This document shows, one piece after another, positions 51,038 to 61,775 of a DNA stretch of 64,000 nt. The position numbers and the translations under genes were made by a program. The DNA comes from Viscum album. Its lineage: Eukaryota; Streptophyta; Magnoliopsida; Santalales; Viscaceae. The notes beneath the pieces were generated by a model. It saw nothing but the letters and a program-made list of their open reading frames with translations, searched no databases and was not told the origin of the DNA. The stretch is from contig OY728120.1 of the NCBI GenBank assembly GCA_963277665.1, positions 939,287,195 to 939,351,194 on the forward strand, given 5' to 3'. Numbering within the stretch: the first letter of the stretch is position 1; each line of letters opens with the position of its first letter.

Positions 51038-52270
51038 TTGTTCATAACTGGGAATTAGTAGTAGTATTCATATGGATACTAATGATATCAAATGATTTTT
51101 TTATATTGATCTTACTATTTGGGGTATGGTAAACTAAATATTAAGATGTTATTGGAACTAGGTTTAGAACTCATGTTTGGGTGCCTATAGCCCTATACAC
51201 AAGGTACAAACCAAGTTTCTAGAGGTGGGAATTTTTTTTATTCTTTACTCATTTTACAGTTCATATGATTTCCACCTCAAGTGGTATAATTTGGTGTGAT
51301 TATTATATATTGTGATATTTGACCTTAGCTAGGTATGGAAAGGGAGGAGATATTAGAACCTTATCCTAGTATGCTAAGGGATGTTTATTTATGGTCTCTT
51401 GATAGTAACATAGTATGTTTTATATATATGTGTGTGTTTACTTGTGTTAAATTTCTTGTGATATGTGATATATATGCATGGGTTTGGATCTTATAGGAGT
51501 AGGGGGGATGATGATATGGGGTGATATTGATCACTAGGTTGGGTGATGTGGTTTTAAGATTAAGGAAACATGGTTCATTAGGATAGTCATGGACCAAGGC
51601 ATGTGGGTTTGAGCTTTTTAAAATGTAAAAAATAAAGATATGTGGTGTTTTACTTCCAAGCCTTTCTTTGGTGTAAATTTAGTCAGTTACCCCAAATTGA
51701 TACATGACACCTGGATCCGATGTGTGTAGGTGGGGGGATATGAGGCTGGGATTCTATGTGATACCAGGATAAAATATGGTAGAGTAAGGGGACAAGAGTC
51801 TAGATGTCATGTGAATGTTTATGATAGGTGGAGAGTAATGTTAGTGAGATTGTGTTGCATGTCACTGATTTCCATGTCTACATTGTATGTATATGTGATA
51901 TTATGGTTGTCTGATAATTATACTAGTATTCATTGGAATATCATCTAAATGAGATCTAGTGGAGCATTGGGAGGGTGGTGATTTGGTGATGCATGAGAAA
52001 TAATAAGTTAAGACCCCTGAGGGTCGGTATCATGCCCCGAAGGGTTAGGCGGATCATGAGCCATAGGTACAGGCTCAGGTATAGAATCTAGTGCAAGCGG
52101 GTCAGCCACCAGATTAGATAGTTTTTGGGAAGTGTCTTAAAAATATTCTTAGAGTGAGTTTGGTATGTTTCATTTAATGGAATGATAGTAGAGATCAGGG
52201 ATCAGATCCTTCCATGGTGTACTTGACTTGAGAATTCCAATCATAGCACCCACTACTATTTCTAGGTGAG
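51038..52270 (+). other. Leader of element E
   Basis: About 1.2 kb without a recognisable motif. The part from about 52000 (cctgagggtcggtatcatgc) may be the eroded N-terminus of gag. Confidence 0.4.
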
Positions 52271-52935
52271 GGTGGACCACATGCAGCTAATAACTGGATA
52301 GATTCAATACAGATGATCTTAGATTGTCTTGAGACACCCCCAGGGTAAGGGGTGAAGCTAGATATGTATATTATTAGAGGACTAGCTAAGAATAGGTGGG
52401 ATGTGTAGGTTCAGATGGGAAGATATGATGGACTGGACTGGAAGGAATTTGAAGTCATTTTCTTTAAGAACATATTCCTAGAGTCACTGAGAGAAGAGAG
52501 ATCTCAAGAGTTATTTATCCTATAGTAGGGATACATGTTTATCAGGGAATATGCGACCACTTTCACTGAGTTGTATTATTTCTCACCCAGTATGGTGGGT
52601 AACGACACCTTGATGGTGAGTAATTTCAAGGATGGTTTATGGAACATCATTCTGGTGCAGGTAAACATCTTCATGTTAGCCTCATTCTCATATGTGATGA
52701 ATTAGGTGCTCATGATTGATGGAAATTTGAATGACCGGTCCTACTAGAGCTAGGTGACGGTATGGGGTGATCTAAGTGGTGAAGCTTCAGGTATTAGGAA
52801 GTGAGGTCAAGAGGATTCTCATTAGGGTGTTCAAGCTAGAGACTTCATCAGACCACCGAGGAGTGGGTCATCGACAACATGCTTCTAGTGTGGGAAATTG
52901 GGACATGTGATGACATAGTGATATCAGGTTATAAA
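52271..52935 (+). pseudogene. gag relic of E
   Basis: Gypsy Gag readable almost in one frame: GGPHAANNWIDSIQMILDCL (about 52270-52330), TPPG, VKLDMYIIRGLAKNRWDV, LDWKEFEVIFFKNIFLESLR, FIREYATTFTELYYFSPSM, then ALMIDGNLNDR-like LMIDGNLNDRSY, followed by a knuckle CF, stop, CGKLGHVMT (about 52880-52920). Several stops interrupt it. Protease and pol do not follow. A weak LFYFG trace near 53290 may be the remains of a protease start. Confidence 0.7.
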
Positions 52936-53897
52936 AGAGTGTCAATCATATAGATAGGTTAGGTATATCAAGAGGTTTTGTAGGAGGCCTTCTCAGACAG
53001 CTAGAAGTTTGGGATTGAGGCAGAATCATGATTTTCAAGTTAGACCATGAATAGTACTAGGTGTTGGTAGACGGGATTCAGCTACATGCAGAATTCATGG
53101 AAAAGATAGTGGGACCCGGTAGTGGTTTCAATGCATGTGGTTGGTGTAACAATTTAGGTAGTCCAGGCCTCAAGTAGTCAAGCTTCAGGCCAAGTGCATG
53201 TAGTAGAGCTGCCAACTGTAGAGCAGGCTAGGGATCTGGTTATGGTTAGAGGTATGCTTTGAGCATAACTGTGATTCCTTTTATTTTATTTTGGCATAGA
53301 CCTTATGTAGTCATGTCCATTTTGGGTGAAAAAGGTGCATGATATATATCTATGTACTAACCAAATGTTTGTTAGTATGTTGGAATCATTTTGAATGCAT
53401 TATATATATATGAGGTGTGGGGCACCAAGATTTATATGTGGGAATCAATGGATGAATGTCTTGTATGAGGTATGTTGGAATCTGGGAATCTATGTGATGT
53501 TTGTTACTTGATGTTCATGGAACTGAGAATTATTGGGCATCTATTGAGATGTGAGACCTCATAGGTGTCATGTACAGTATAGAAATGATGCGGGCATCTA
53601 ATGAGAAGCAGTACATGATGGGTGTCAGGTATGATATCAAGGAACTTGATGAGGTGTGGGAGTGATGATGCGTCAAGGGAGGGCTTTAGAGACTAAGTAT
53701 GGTTGATAGAACATCAGTTTTATATGAATTTTGGGTCGGGATAGGATTGGGGAAGGTGACTCCAGAGGTGGGGAGAACCTTGAGAGAGTTGACTGATGCC
53801 CTTATTTACAGAAGTAGTATATGTTAATTTTATTGATATGGGTATGTTTTGTTCCATTTTTTGAGTAATTTTTTGTATCTTAGGGATAAGATATGTT
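52936..53897 (+). other. Non-coding part of E behind gag
   Basis: No RT, RNase H or integrase motif found in three plus frames. It contains short imperfect duplications (gaggtgtggggcacc, gaggtgtgggagtg). Otherwise nothing recognised. Confidence 0.5.
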
Positions 53898-53910
53898 AAG
53901 GTGGGGAGAT
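53898..53910 (+). other. Polypurine tract of E
   Basis: aaggtggggagat directly before TGTAATG of the 3' LTR. Confidence 0.7.
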
Positions 53911-56554
53911 TGTAATGTCTGGGGGTTTTTCACCAGGTTGAATTTCTTGTCCTTTTTTATTTTTTTCAAAGTTTGGTGGGCAGAACAACTCTTCTATCAT
54001 TTAGTGGTACTTAATTAAGAGTTTTTATTTGACCCAAGACCTTTTTTTAGATGATTCTTAATGCGTATCAATTATCTTGGGTTTTTGGTTGGGTTTTGGG
54101 TGTGTAATAGGCTGAACACCCAAACTTTCAAGGGTTCACACACTGGGGTGCATTATTAGGACAAACCATGCAACCTCCCAGGTGTAACCGTGTGGCCCTC
54201 CTGGTTTAGTAGACACATTTTTTTCAAACTCTATTATAGGGAGTTCATGTTCTTGCAACACCTCTATTATTTTTATCTGAGGTGATTCACTCGGTTCCCA
54301 CATTATTTGGAAAACCATGCAGGACAACCATGAAAGGTACCCCTTTGGATAGTGGGTATCTCACACTTGGTGCACAGTTACCCAAACCTTGTGATCCAAC
54401 CATGAACCTTATTTAAATAATAAAATTAACCATTTTTACCATACCCCCTTTTATCTATTTTTATCCTCCTTTCTCCTCCAAATCATATGCACAGTAGGGG
54501 ATAATTCTTTTCCCTCTTTGGAGAAATTGAGTTTATCCTCTCATCCAAGCTCAGTTTCTTAATCTATCTATAGCATTAGGTGTCTATTGGTAAGGCCTTG
54601 AGTACTCTTTCTTCTCTTTTATTTTTATCTCATATTATAAAGTACTAAATATGTGTAAGATAATTTACCCTATTTTTATGGTGTTCATCTAAAATTTTTA
54701 TTTCTTCCAAATAATATTGAGTTAGAGGCTAAGATTAGATGAGTGGATGTCTACCAACATGAGGTATTTGGTTCTTATCTTTCTTTTTGATTTACGATTG
54801 TTTCAAGGGTGTGTGGTTGATCATGCCATTGGGTAGGTTGACCAGGACCAAATTTAATTAATTTTTTTCCTTTAAATTAAATATGATACCTTGTGGGATG
54901 CCTCTAAGAATTCCCTAGAATTTGTTTCTGTGACTGAGTTGAGTATGGTGCTTGAGACCACTTTAGTGGTTAGGTTAAGTGTGTTACTTATGTTAAATTG
55001 AATTGTTTTGATTTATTGAATTGTTTATGATAGGTTCCATGGGAACCGTATGGGCTTGGCTTGATAATCGAGGTGGTGATGACCACCAGAGTTAAGGTGA
55101 TGTAACCATTAGGTTAGGAGATGCCTGGATATTGTGAGTGATGAAGATCATCGGGTGGGATACTTGGTCATTGGGATTAGGTGATGATGTAGTCAGGTTG
55201 TGGGCAAGGATCATGTGGTTTTGGATAGTGTTGGCCCTCAGATTAAGAGACATGGTTTCAAGAGAACAAGGTGTTCTATGATGTGGATTAGGGACTTGTT
55301 TAGTGATTGATGCTCATCTGGGTTGGCCAATCCACCGGTTGGAGTCGTTTTCACACATTAGGACTCAGATGATGAGGTGGTATTAACCACTCATGTAGGT
55401 AGAGGCCTCTTTTAGTTACGAATTAGATTTTTTTAAGGTTCATATCATAGAAATACATGGGGATGGTGAGGATCTATCATTTTATGGTGTTGAGACCATC
55501 ATTTAGGGGATGAGGCTCACTGTACTTGAGTCCATTAGGCTAGGACTTATTTAAAGGATAGACTTTGTTGTGCCTCACGACGTTGGACTTTGAGCTGATG
55601 GGATCTTTCAAAAAGGGATCAAAGGTACCAGGTTATTATTGTTTTTGCATGACTTTGAGATATCGGTTACTTGATTATGACATGATTTTTTAGTTGGTAA
55701 GTGGTTCCAAATTACCATTATATGAGGTGCCTAAGGTCTCTCCCACTTTCTTTACATTAGGGGATGCCTTGGGATTATAGCTAAGGATCCTATCCTCTAT
55801 GGTTATTCTGCTGAATGTAAAAGTAGATGATTACTTCCTTGTTATTGTTGATCACAAGGGAAGAATAGTATATTATATGATGTACAATTTCTATTTCATT
55901 TCTTTTTAGTATACACCTGTGTAATCATAGATGTATGATAGGAACGCATTGGTGGTTTCCTTTTGAGATTCTTTCTCAAACCCTACATGGGCCTTTTGGA
56001 ACATTTATAAACTATATGGATTTGTTTTTAGGTAATGGTTCAGTATCTAGAGCTAGATCATAGTGACTAAATTATCATGGGATGGATGTAAGGGGACCTT
56101 GAGGTTCCTACAATAACTAAAGGTTATTTTTTATCCTTTCTTTTTGGATCAGCAGGTTTACTTATTTATGTACTAAGGTTCCCCATGGGAAACCCTCCTT
56201 ATTTATTATCTATATGACCTGATATGTATGAATGTTCTAAAGTTGTTATCTTGTGAGGTTTTTTACTTTTAAAAATGGTATTTAAGCTTGTTTATTACTA
56301 TTTCTTATACTGTTATTCTTTGTACTTCTACCACGAGTGGGTTACTGTTCTAGTGCCTTTATGGACTTTTTTCTCTATGTTATACATATAGACCTTTAAT
56401 ATCATCACCAAAAAATGGTATAGTCTCCCCACTATCACCTGTTTACACCCTCACTACTATTTGGAAGCCTTCTTTATACGAGGAGGTGCACCTAAGGCCC
56501 ATTGGAGAACCGTCACAGAGCACTGTTGAGTGGGAAACTAAGGAGGGCACTACA
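53911..56554 (+). repeat. 3' LTR of E
   Basis: 2644 bp, homologous to 48402-51024 throughout. Ends gggcactaca. Confidence 0.8.
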
Positions 56555-56559
56555 ACTAA
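56555..56559 (+). repeat. Target-site duplication of E, right copy
   Basis: ACTAA directly after the 3' LTR, identical to 48397-48401. Confidence 0.85.
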
Positions 56560-56654
56560 ACTATTTGATCCTTAAAGATGTGATTCCTTGTATCTTAAGC
56601 CAATGTAAAAAAGTAAAACATTGTATTTGGGCTACAAAAGTCTGGGTCTCTATA
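56555..56654 (+). mobile_element. Last 100 bp of LTR D
   Basis: Continues 48401 in homology to the last 100 bp of LTR A (aagccaatgtaaaaaagtaa against catgccaatgttacgaagta). A decayed primer site tagcatcagaag (56656-56667) follows. Confidence 0.65.
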
Positions 56655-57540
56655 ATTAGCATCAGAAGAAGTTAAGTAGAAACCTTGGGAACTAGATTAA
56701 GAAAAAAATAAATTAGAAACTGTAACCTTATGATAGAATTTGAGGATAAGTATAGAAAAACATCCTAATGTTTTTGTAAGGAATTCATTTTTTGGGTTTT
56801 CCTAGAAAAGACAACCCTATATGGATACTAAAAGTGAATGTGGTTCTAGTATAGATATACTCAATGGTAATAACTCTTAAAAGGGTGCATTGGGTTAGAC
56901 CCAATCATCTCCTAGTGCATGACATTGGACCTTACTGCATACCTAGTTTGACACTCCTTGGGGATATAATTAAGATAATTAACATTTTCTTTACAGACCA
57001 TTATGATGGATTTTAATAGGCTATGAAAATAAATTTCCTAGGTTAAACCTAAGGTGTCATAGATTGAAAAGAATGTGCTAAAAAAGAATATAAAAACTTT
57101 TTATGTGTGGAAAGGAAAGGTATAAAGTAATGAATTGCTGAGGAAAAATGAAGAGTATGATGGAAGAAATAAATTTCATCCTAGGGATTAGTTTATAGTT
57201 AATTTTCTTAAATATGGGGAACCAAGGAATTATTGAAGTCAATGAACTCTTCTAAAGTTAAAACCTAGACCAAGAAAGGACCTATGTTGAAATAAAATGG
57301 ATGAATTATTTATGTATTATGATTCAAGGATTAAATTTTAAAAAAAATTAGAAATGGTATTTTGGTTATAAAAATTAGGAAACATCTATGGATTTTGTTA
57401 AATTTTAGAAGCATATTTATATTCAATAAATTAAGATATATGGATACCATAATGGGTTTATGAGTTTAAGGTTTACTATAAGTTCAAATTCTTAAACATA
57501 CCCTTTTAGTTTTTATGATATTGGATTCTAACAAGATTAA
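56655..57540 (+). other. Leader of element D
   Basis: Aligns with the leader of A (gaatttgaggataagtatag at 56742 against actttgaggattagtataga at 20024) and with H at 13590-13735. No gag core is reached before F interrupts at 57541. The flank attaa (57536-57540) is a possible target duplication of F. Confidence 0.6.
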
Positions 57541-59054
57541 TGTAAAGACCCGGAAATTTCAAGGAAATTTTTTTGTTAATTTTCTTTGGAATTTTATGAG
57601 TCCGCAGTTTCTGACGGCACCTGATTCCGAGGCCCGGAGTGCCCGAAATTAATTTCCGAAGTTTGGCTCGGGTACGTTCAGTGAACGAACGAGCGGGATT
57701 TCCTAACTTTTGATCCGGTGCTCGGAATTGAAATCCGAGGACACCGATGAACTCGTAGCGCCGATATTCGCTTAAGGAGACCTTTCCCGAAGTTGCGTTT
57801 ACACGAGGGGAGTTGTAAAAATAAATTTGTGAATGTTAAAATAAAAATTTAACTTCAATTTTTATTTTTATCTTCCTTAAGTGTTTTTATCCTTTGGGTG
57901 GAAGTTGGGTGACAACCCAACTTCCCTTGGGAGGTTAAGAGGGTGGTGGGGCCCACACGAACCCCACCCCTTCATATTCTCTAACCCCCCACCCAACTCA
58001 CAACTAATGATGTAAACTTAGGTTATAACTTATGTCATTAATAAGTGAGTTTAATTAAAGTTTTGAAATTCAAACTCTTGAATTTCAAAGGACTTACGTT
58101 GTGTTGTGTTAAGTTGTAAAGTCATGCTTTAATTTTAATAAACTTAAGTTATAACTTAAGTTTTAATTGTGGGGAATTAAATGAAGAGGTTTGAATTTCA
58201 AACCTTTGAAATTCCAAACCCTTCTATTTAATTCAGTTTTTAGTTTCCTTTGCGGGTTGGCGTTTGCTGTGCGGAGAGGAAGAGAGGGAGGCTTCTTGTG
58301 AGTTCTTCCTCCACGACGAAGAACGCGGCGTCCTTCTTCCACGACGTCGGACCGCAACGCGTTGGATTTCCTCCACGACGCCGCAACGCATCCTCTCCGC
58401 GACGTGCTTTCCGCGACGTGCCTCTCGCGGCGAACCCACGTCCGTCTACCGCGGCGCCATAACCGCGATGCCGACGACGTCTTCTTCCGTGACGTCCGAC
58501 CTCCGCGACGCTCGTCCTTCGCGGATCGTTGATGAGCTCCGCGAGCTTCCTTCGAGGTAGGGGTTGTTGAATATTGTTAATTTATTCCTTTTCTTGAACG
58601 TGGATCTCGCTTGTCTAACATGAGGCTTGAATGTTTAATTTGAGTTATTTATTTAACGTGAGGGGGGGCCGGATCGCATGAACACGGCCGAACCCCCCTC
58701 CATCGTTTATGTTGATTTATCTTGCGGGTAGAAGTAAAGTGGCGTGGTACCGTCGCACCACGCGGACATTCGTGCTATTATTTTACGCGGCGCCGTCGCG
58801 CTACGCCGAGGAGAATCTTCAAGAACGCGACACCGTCGCGCCGCGTTGAATGGAATCAAGACACGGCGAAGGGGCGCGGTGCCGTCGCACCGCGCCGGAT
58901 GACGAACGTCGCGGCCGGTTCCGGGCCGCGGCGGGACGAGGAGACCGCAGCCGGTTCCGGGCCGCGGCGGGAAGAGAAGACCGGCGGCCGGGCCGCCGGC
59001 GTCGGAAGCCGAAGGGGGGACCGGAATTTCTGGTCCCGTTAGAGTAAACCGGTC

Positions 59055-59272
59055 GGCCAGCTGGCCGGCCGGATACCTTTAAAACCGGGGGAATTAATCC
59101 CCCGGCCATCTTACAAACCCCCCTCTTAATGAGGGGGGCGGTTCTTTAAAGGAGGGGGGGCAGCAGCCCCCCGGTTCGTGTCCAGCCGGCCCCCACGTGC
59201 GGGGGCCGTTTCATTCAAATGGCGCGGCACAAGGCCGCGCCGCTTCACAAAATCAGCGGGGGCTTGCCCCCC
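59055..59272 (+). repeat. Row of six perfect stem-loops in LTR F
   Basis: ggccagctggcc (59055-59066); arms ccggggg/cccccgg (59085-59105); cccccctc/gagggggg (59118-59138); gggggg/cccccc (59155-59172); ggccccc/gggggcc (59188-59207); gcggggg with its complement (about 59256-59272). Each has different arm sequences and a loop of 4-7 nt or none. Probably an RNA-structured segment of the LTR transcript. Confidence 0.65.
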
Positions 59273-59439
59273 GCGTGCCGACCACGTGCGGCGCCAGCCG
59301 CGGCCTGCCGCGCCGCCTCAGCGCACCGCCGCGCCGCCGCGCCGCCTCCGCGCGCCGCCGCGCCGCCTCGCGCACCGCCTCCGCCGGCCGCCGCGCCGCC
59401 CAGGGGGGGTCGGGCCGGGTCGGCCCGGACCCGGACCCC

Positions 59440-60115
59440 CCCCCCCCGTTTCGAACCAGAATTGGTTTTTGGCCCATAACTTGAGCCTCGGACCTCCGAT
59501 CGACGAACCGTCAGCGGCAACGCGATCCTTGGATCGAGACGGTCGTTTCGGTATATCGCACTCAAAGTTTCGGGTTACTTTGAGTTCGGCCGGGTTGGTT
59601 CGTTCACAAAACCAACCGGGCCTTCGGAGCGGAAACGCTCATATCTTGAGCTACGAACGTCCGATTGGCGCGCCGTCAGTCACGTTGTGTTCCTCTTAGT
59701 GAGACGGATCTTTTGGAATACTCCGCCCGAGGTTTGGACACAGGTGGAGTACGGCCGGGTTGGTTCGTTCACGAAACCAACCGGGCCCTCGGAGCGGAAA
59801 CGCTCGTATCTTGAGTTCCGGACGTCCGATTGACGTGCCGTCGATTTTGATGGAATCCTCTAAGTGAGACGGATCTTTTGGCATACTCCGCCCGAGGTTT
59901 GGACGCAGGTGGAGTACGGTCGGGTTGGTTTTTCCTTAAAAACCAACCGGGCCCCGGGAACGAAAATGCCAATAACTCTCAGACCGGACGTCCGATCGAC
60001 GCGCCGTCTGTTGCGTTGAGTTCCTGTTGACGATACGGAACTTTTGGATACATCAACTCTGGTCTTTGTGACAGTTGATGTATCAGCCTCTCGGCTCGTG
60101 GAGCGGACCCTCCGA
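59440..60115 (+). repeat. 165-bp tandem repeats with embedded hairpin
   Basis: About four units. The box cggYcgggttggtt recurs at 59587, 59752 and 59917, exactly 165 bp apart; decayed units flank it. Each unit has a hairpin followed by a ggagcggaaacgctc-type box and a gacgtccgat box. Units 2 and 3 are the most alike. Confidence 0.85.
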
Positions 60116-60159
60116 ACGAGCTTGCTGTGTGCGGGAACCCTAGTGCTGGCTGCGACTGT

Positions 60160-60255
60160 TACTGTGACGACTACTACTACTGCTACTGTGACTGCGACGA
60201 CGACAGTACAGAGATCCTGTGTGGATTCGACGACGACGACTACAGCACTCAGCGA
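60160..60255 (+). repeat. Imperfect ACT/CGA trinucleotide tract
   Basis: Runs such as gacgactactactactgcta and cgacgacgac over about 95 bp. They create chance open frames of Thr or Ser repeats on both strands. Confidence 0.7.
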
Positions 60256-60320
60256 TCCTACGTGGAACAGTGCTACCGAACCTGTGTGAGCTGAATCTTC
60301 TGTTTACCTTGGGCGGTGTA

Positions 60321-60490
60321 GCGCTTGGGTGTAGCGGCGGACCCGTGGTACTTGACAGTGGTGGTGCGCTTGGATGCAGCAGCAGACCCTTGGCGGTGGA
60401 GCGCTTGGTTGTAGCGGCGGACCCGCGATACTCTACGGAGTGTGTGCGCTTGGTTGTAGCGACAGACCCGCGATGGTGGAGACGTGCGTG
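60321..60490 (+). repeat. 35/45-bp tandem repeats
   Basis: gcgcttggNtgtagcggc recurs at 60321, 60366, 60401 and 60446, each followed by a cagaccc or ggaccc box. Confidence 0.75.
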
Positions 60491-60577
60491 CGGAGTACGG
60501 AGACCGTGTAGATGACTGAGACCTGACGACTGCTTGACCAACTCGACTTGGAGTGAGTCGACTAGCCCAGTGGACGG

Positions 60578-60790
60578 AGCGCCCGGTATTTGGCGGCAGA
60601 CCCACGGCGGACGGAGCGCATGGTAGTTGGCAGCAAACCCGTGGTACTCGACAGGAGGAGTACCTCAGTAGGCTATTTGGGTGAGCGCCCGGTATTTGGC
60701 AGCAGACCCTCAGCGGACGGAGCGCCCGGTAGTTGGCAGCAGACCCGCGGTACTCGACAGGAGGAGTACTTCAGCAGTCTTAGGTTAGTG
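60578..60790 (+). repeat. 105-bp duplication made of 36-bp half units
   Basis: gagcgcccggtatttggc at 60578 and 60683; half units gagcgcNNggtagttggc at 60614 and 60720; each large unit ends gtactcgacaggaggagtac. Confidence 0.75.
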
Positions 60791-60940
60791 AGCAGTACCT
60801 CGGAGTCGTGACAGGACTACTGCACACTTCAGAGACGGGGCTCTTCAGCAGCTACGGTTTCGATAATAAAAATCCTGGTTTGAGCTGAGTCAATGATCTT
60901 TGTGTTTCCTCATGATTGAGATGGACCGCTTGATAACTTA

Positions 60941-61133
60941 GGTATATGTATGGGCATATACCTGGGTAATAGTTATCCGTTGATTTCATAAACTTGTTAT
61001 AAACCGTGTGGACTTGTACTGTTATCCTATGTGGATTTTACTGTTTACTCTTCTTTGTGGATTGGATTGTTCTTGGGCTCGTGTTGGAGCCGAACGGAAA
61101 TTGGTGACATAGGTATATGTATGGGCATATACC
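60941..61133 (+). repeat. Twin hairpins ggtatatg...catatacc
   Basis: The 22-bp hairpin at 60941-60962 and again at 61112-61133 is identical in arms and loop, while the 149 bp between them are unrelated to either flank. Arms are 8 bp, loop tatggg. Confidence 0.8.
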
Positions 61134-61402
61134 TAATCAATACTGGATGTTACTTCGTGATTGTTACTTTTCTTCGTGGTTTATCCTTTGTGGATTTGAG
61201 AGACCTTCAGGGGTCTCGGGGTCCCTACTGAGTAGCTTATACTCACCCCTGCACGGGCTTTGCCCGCACTTCGTTGTGTTGGTTGCAGACGACGGACAGC
61301 GCTGACTGTGGATGAGGCTTTCGGAGTAGGTCGGTACCCGGAGGAGGACCACTGAGCGGGACGTGCTCGGAGCGGACAGTTGGACCCGAGGAGTTGTGAG
61401 CT

Positions 61403-61500
61403 ATCTGTACCTACCCTTCAGGTAGGATCCGTGGTGGACGATCCAGGAGCTGAGCCATCTGTACCTACCCTTCAGGTAGGAATCGAGGAGGACGTCCCAG
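61403..61500 (+). repeat. 54-bp duplication with cctacc/ggtagg hairpin
   Basis: atctgtacctacccttcagg at 61403 and 61457, each followed by taggaNcNg and a gaggacg-type end. Confidence 0.75.
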
Positions 61501-61763
61501 GAGCCGCTTGTACTTTCAGTTGTTGTTTTCCCTTTCGAGTTGTACTTTACTTTCAGTTGGGCTTGTATTCCGGCCCCCTTTACTTTTCTGCACTTGTAGT
61601 TACTTTTCGCTTGCTGACTCTGTGGTGGTTGTTACTTTATTAAGGCAATGCCTTCCCTTTTTACTGGGATTTTACGCCTTGGTGCTAGTCGCCAGCCCCT
61701 AGCCTATGGAAGGCGGGCTTGGGGTAGTCACGGCACGGGCCCCGAGGGCGGGTCGTGACAAAT

Positions 61764-61775
61764 TGGTATCAGAGG
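61764..61775 (+). other. Primer-binding site of F
   Basis: tggtatcagagg, 3 bp behind the LTR; initiator-Met tRNA type, undecayed. Confidence 0.85.

Larger units (their letters stand above)
48402..56554 (+). mobile_element. Gag-only LTR retrotransposon E
   Basis: An 8153-bp element with LTRs 48402-51024 and 53911-56554, primer site 51027-51037, decayed gag, no pol, polypurine tract and 5-bp target duplication ACTAA. The two LTRs are clearly homologous but strongly diverged, so E is much older than A although it has the same gag-without-pol plan. LTR openings: TGTAACATCATGGG and TGTAATGTCTGGGG. Confidence 0.82.
57541..61760 (+). mobile_element. 5' LTR of element F, GC- and CpG-rich
   Basis: A 4220-bp LTR, opening TGTAAAGACCCGG and ending gtcgtgaca, directly followed by a perfect TGGTATCAGAGG primer site. 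CpG is abundant, unlike the rest of the window. It carries a donor-like CGAG|GTAGGG near 58557, a run of stem-loops (59055-59272), 165-bp tandem repeats (59440-60115), short tandem arrays (60321-60790), paired hairpins (60941, 61112) and an ACTGAG...CTCACCCC block near 61225, the equivalent of GAGCATCTGAGCTCACCCC in A. Overlapping GC-rich open frames at 58250-59700 run on both strands and are not credible genes. Confidence 0.8.

Noticed and set aside
58250..59700. Many overlapping open frames of 60-170 codons on both strands
   Set aside because: They arise from GC-rich, stop-poor LTR sequence, lie antiparallel to each other and contain only Arg/Pro/Ala-rich low-complexity sequence.
59440..60115. 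Centromeric satellite, because of the 165-bp period
   Set aside because: Only about four diverged units, fully inside the LTR of F; no long array.
60140..60541. 133-codon minus-strand open frame
   Set aside because: Product of the trinucleotide tract and the 45-bp tandem repeats in LTR F; no conserved domain and antisense to the element.
60321..60790. CRISPR-like array
   Set aside because: Units are direct tandem repeats without unique spacers of constant length, inside a plant LTR.
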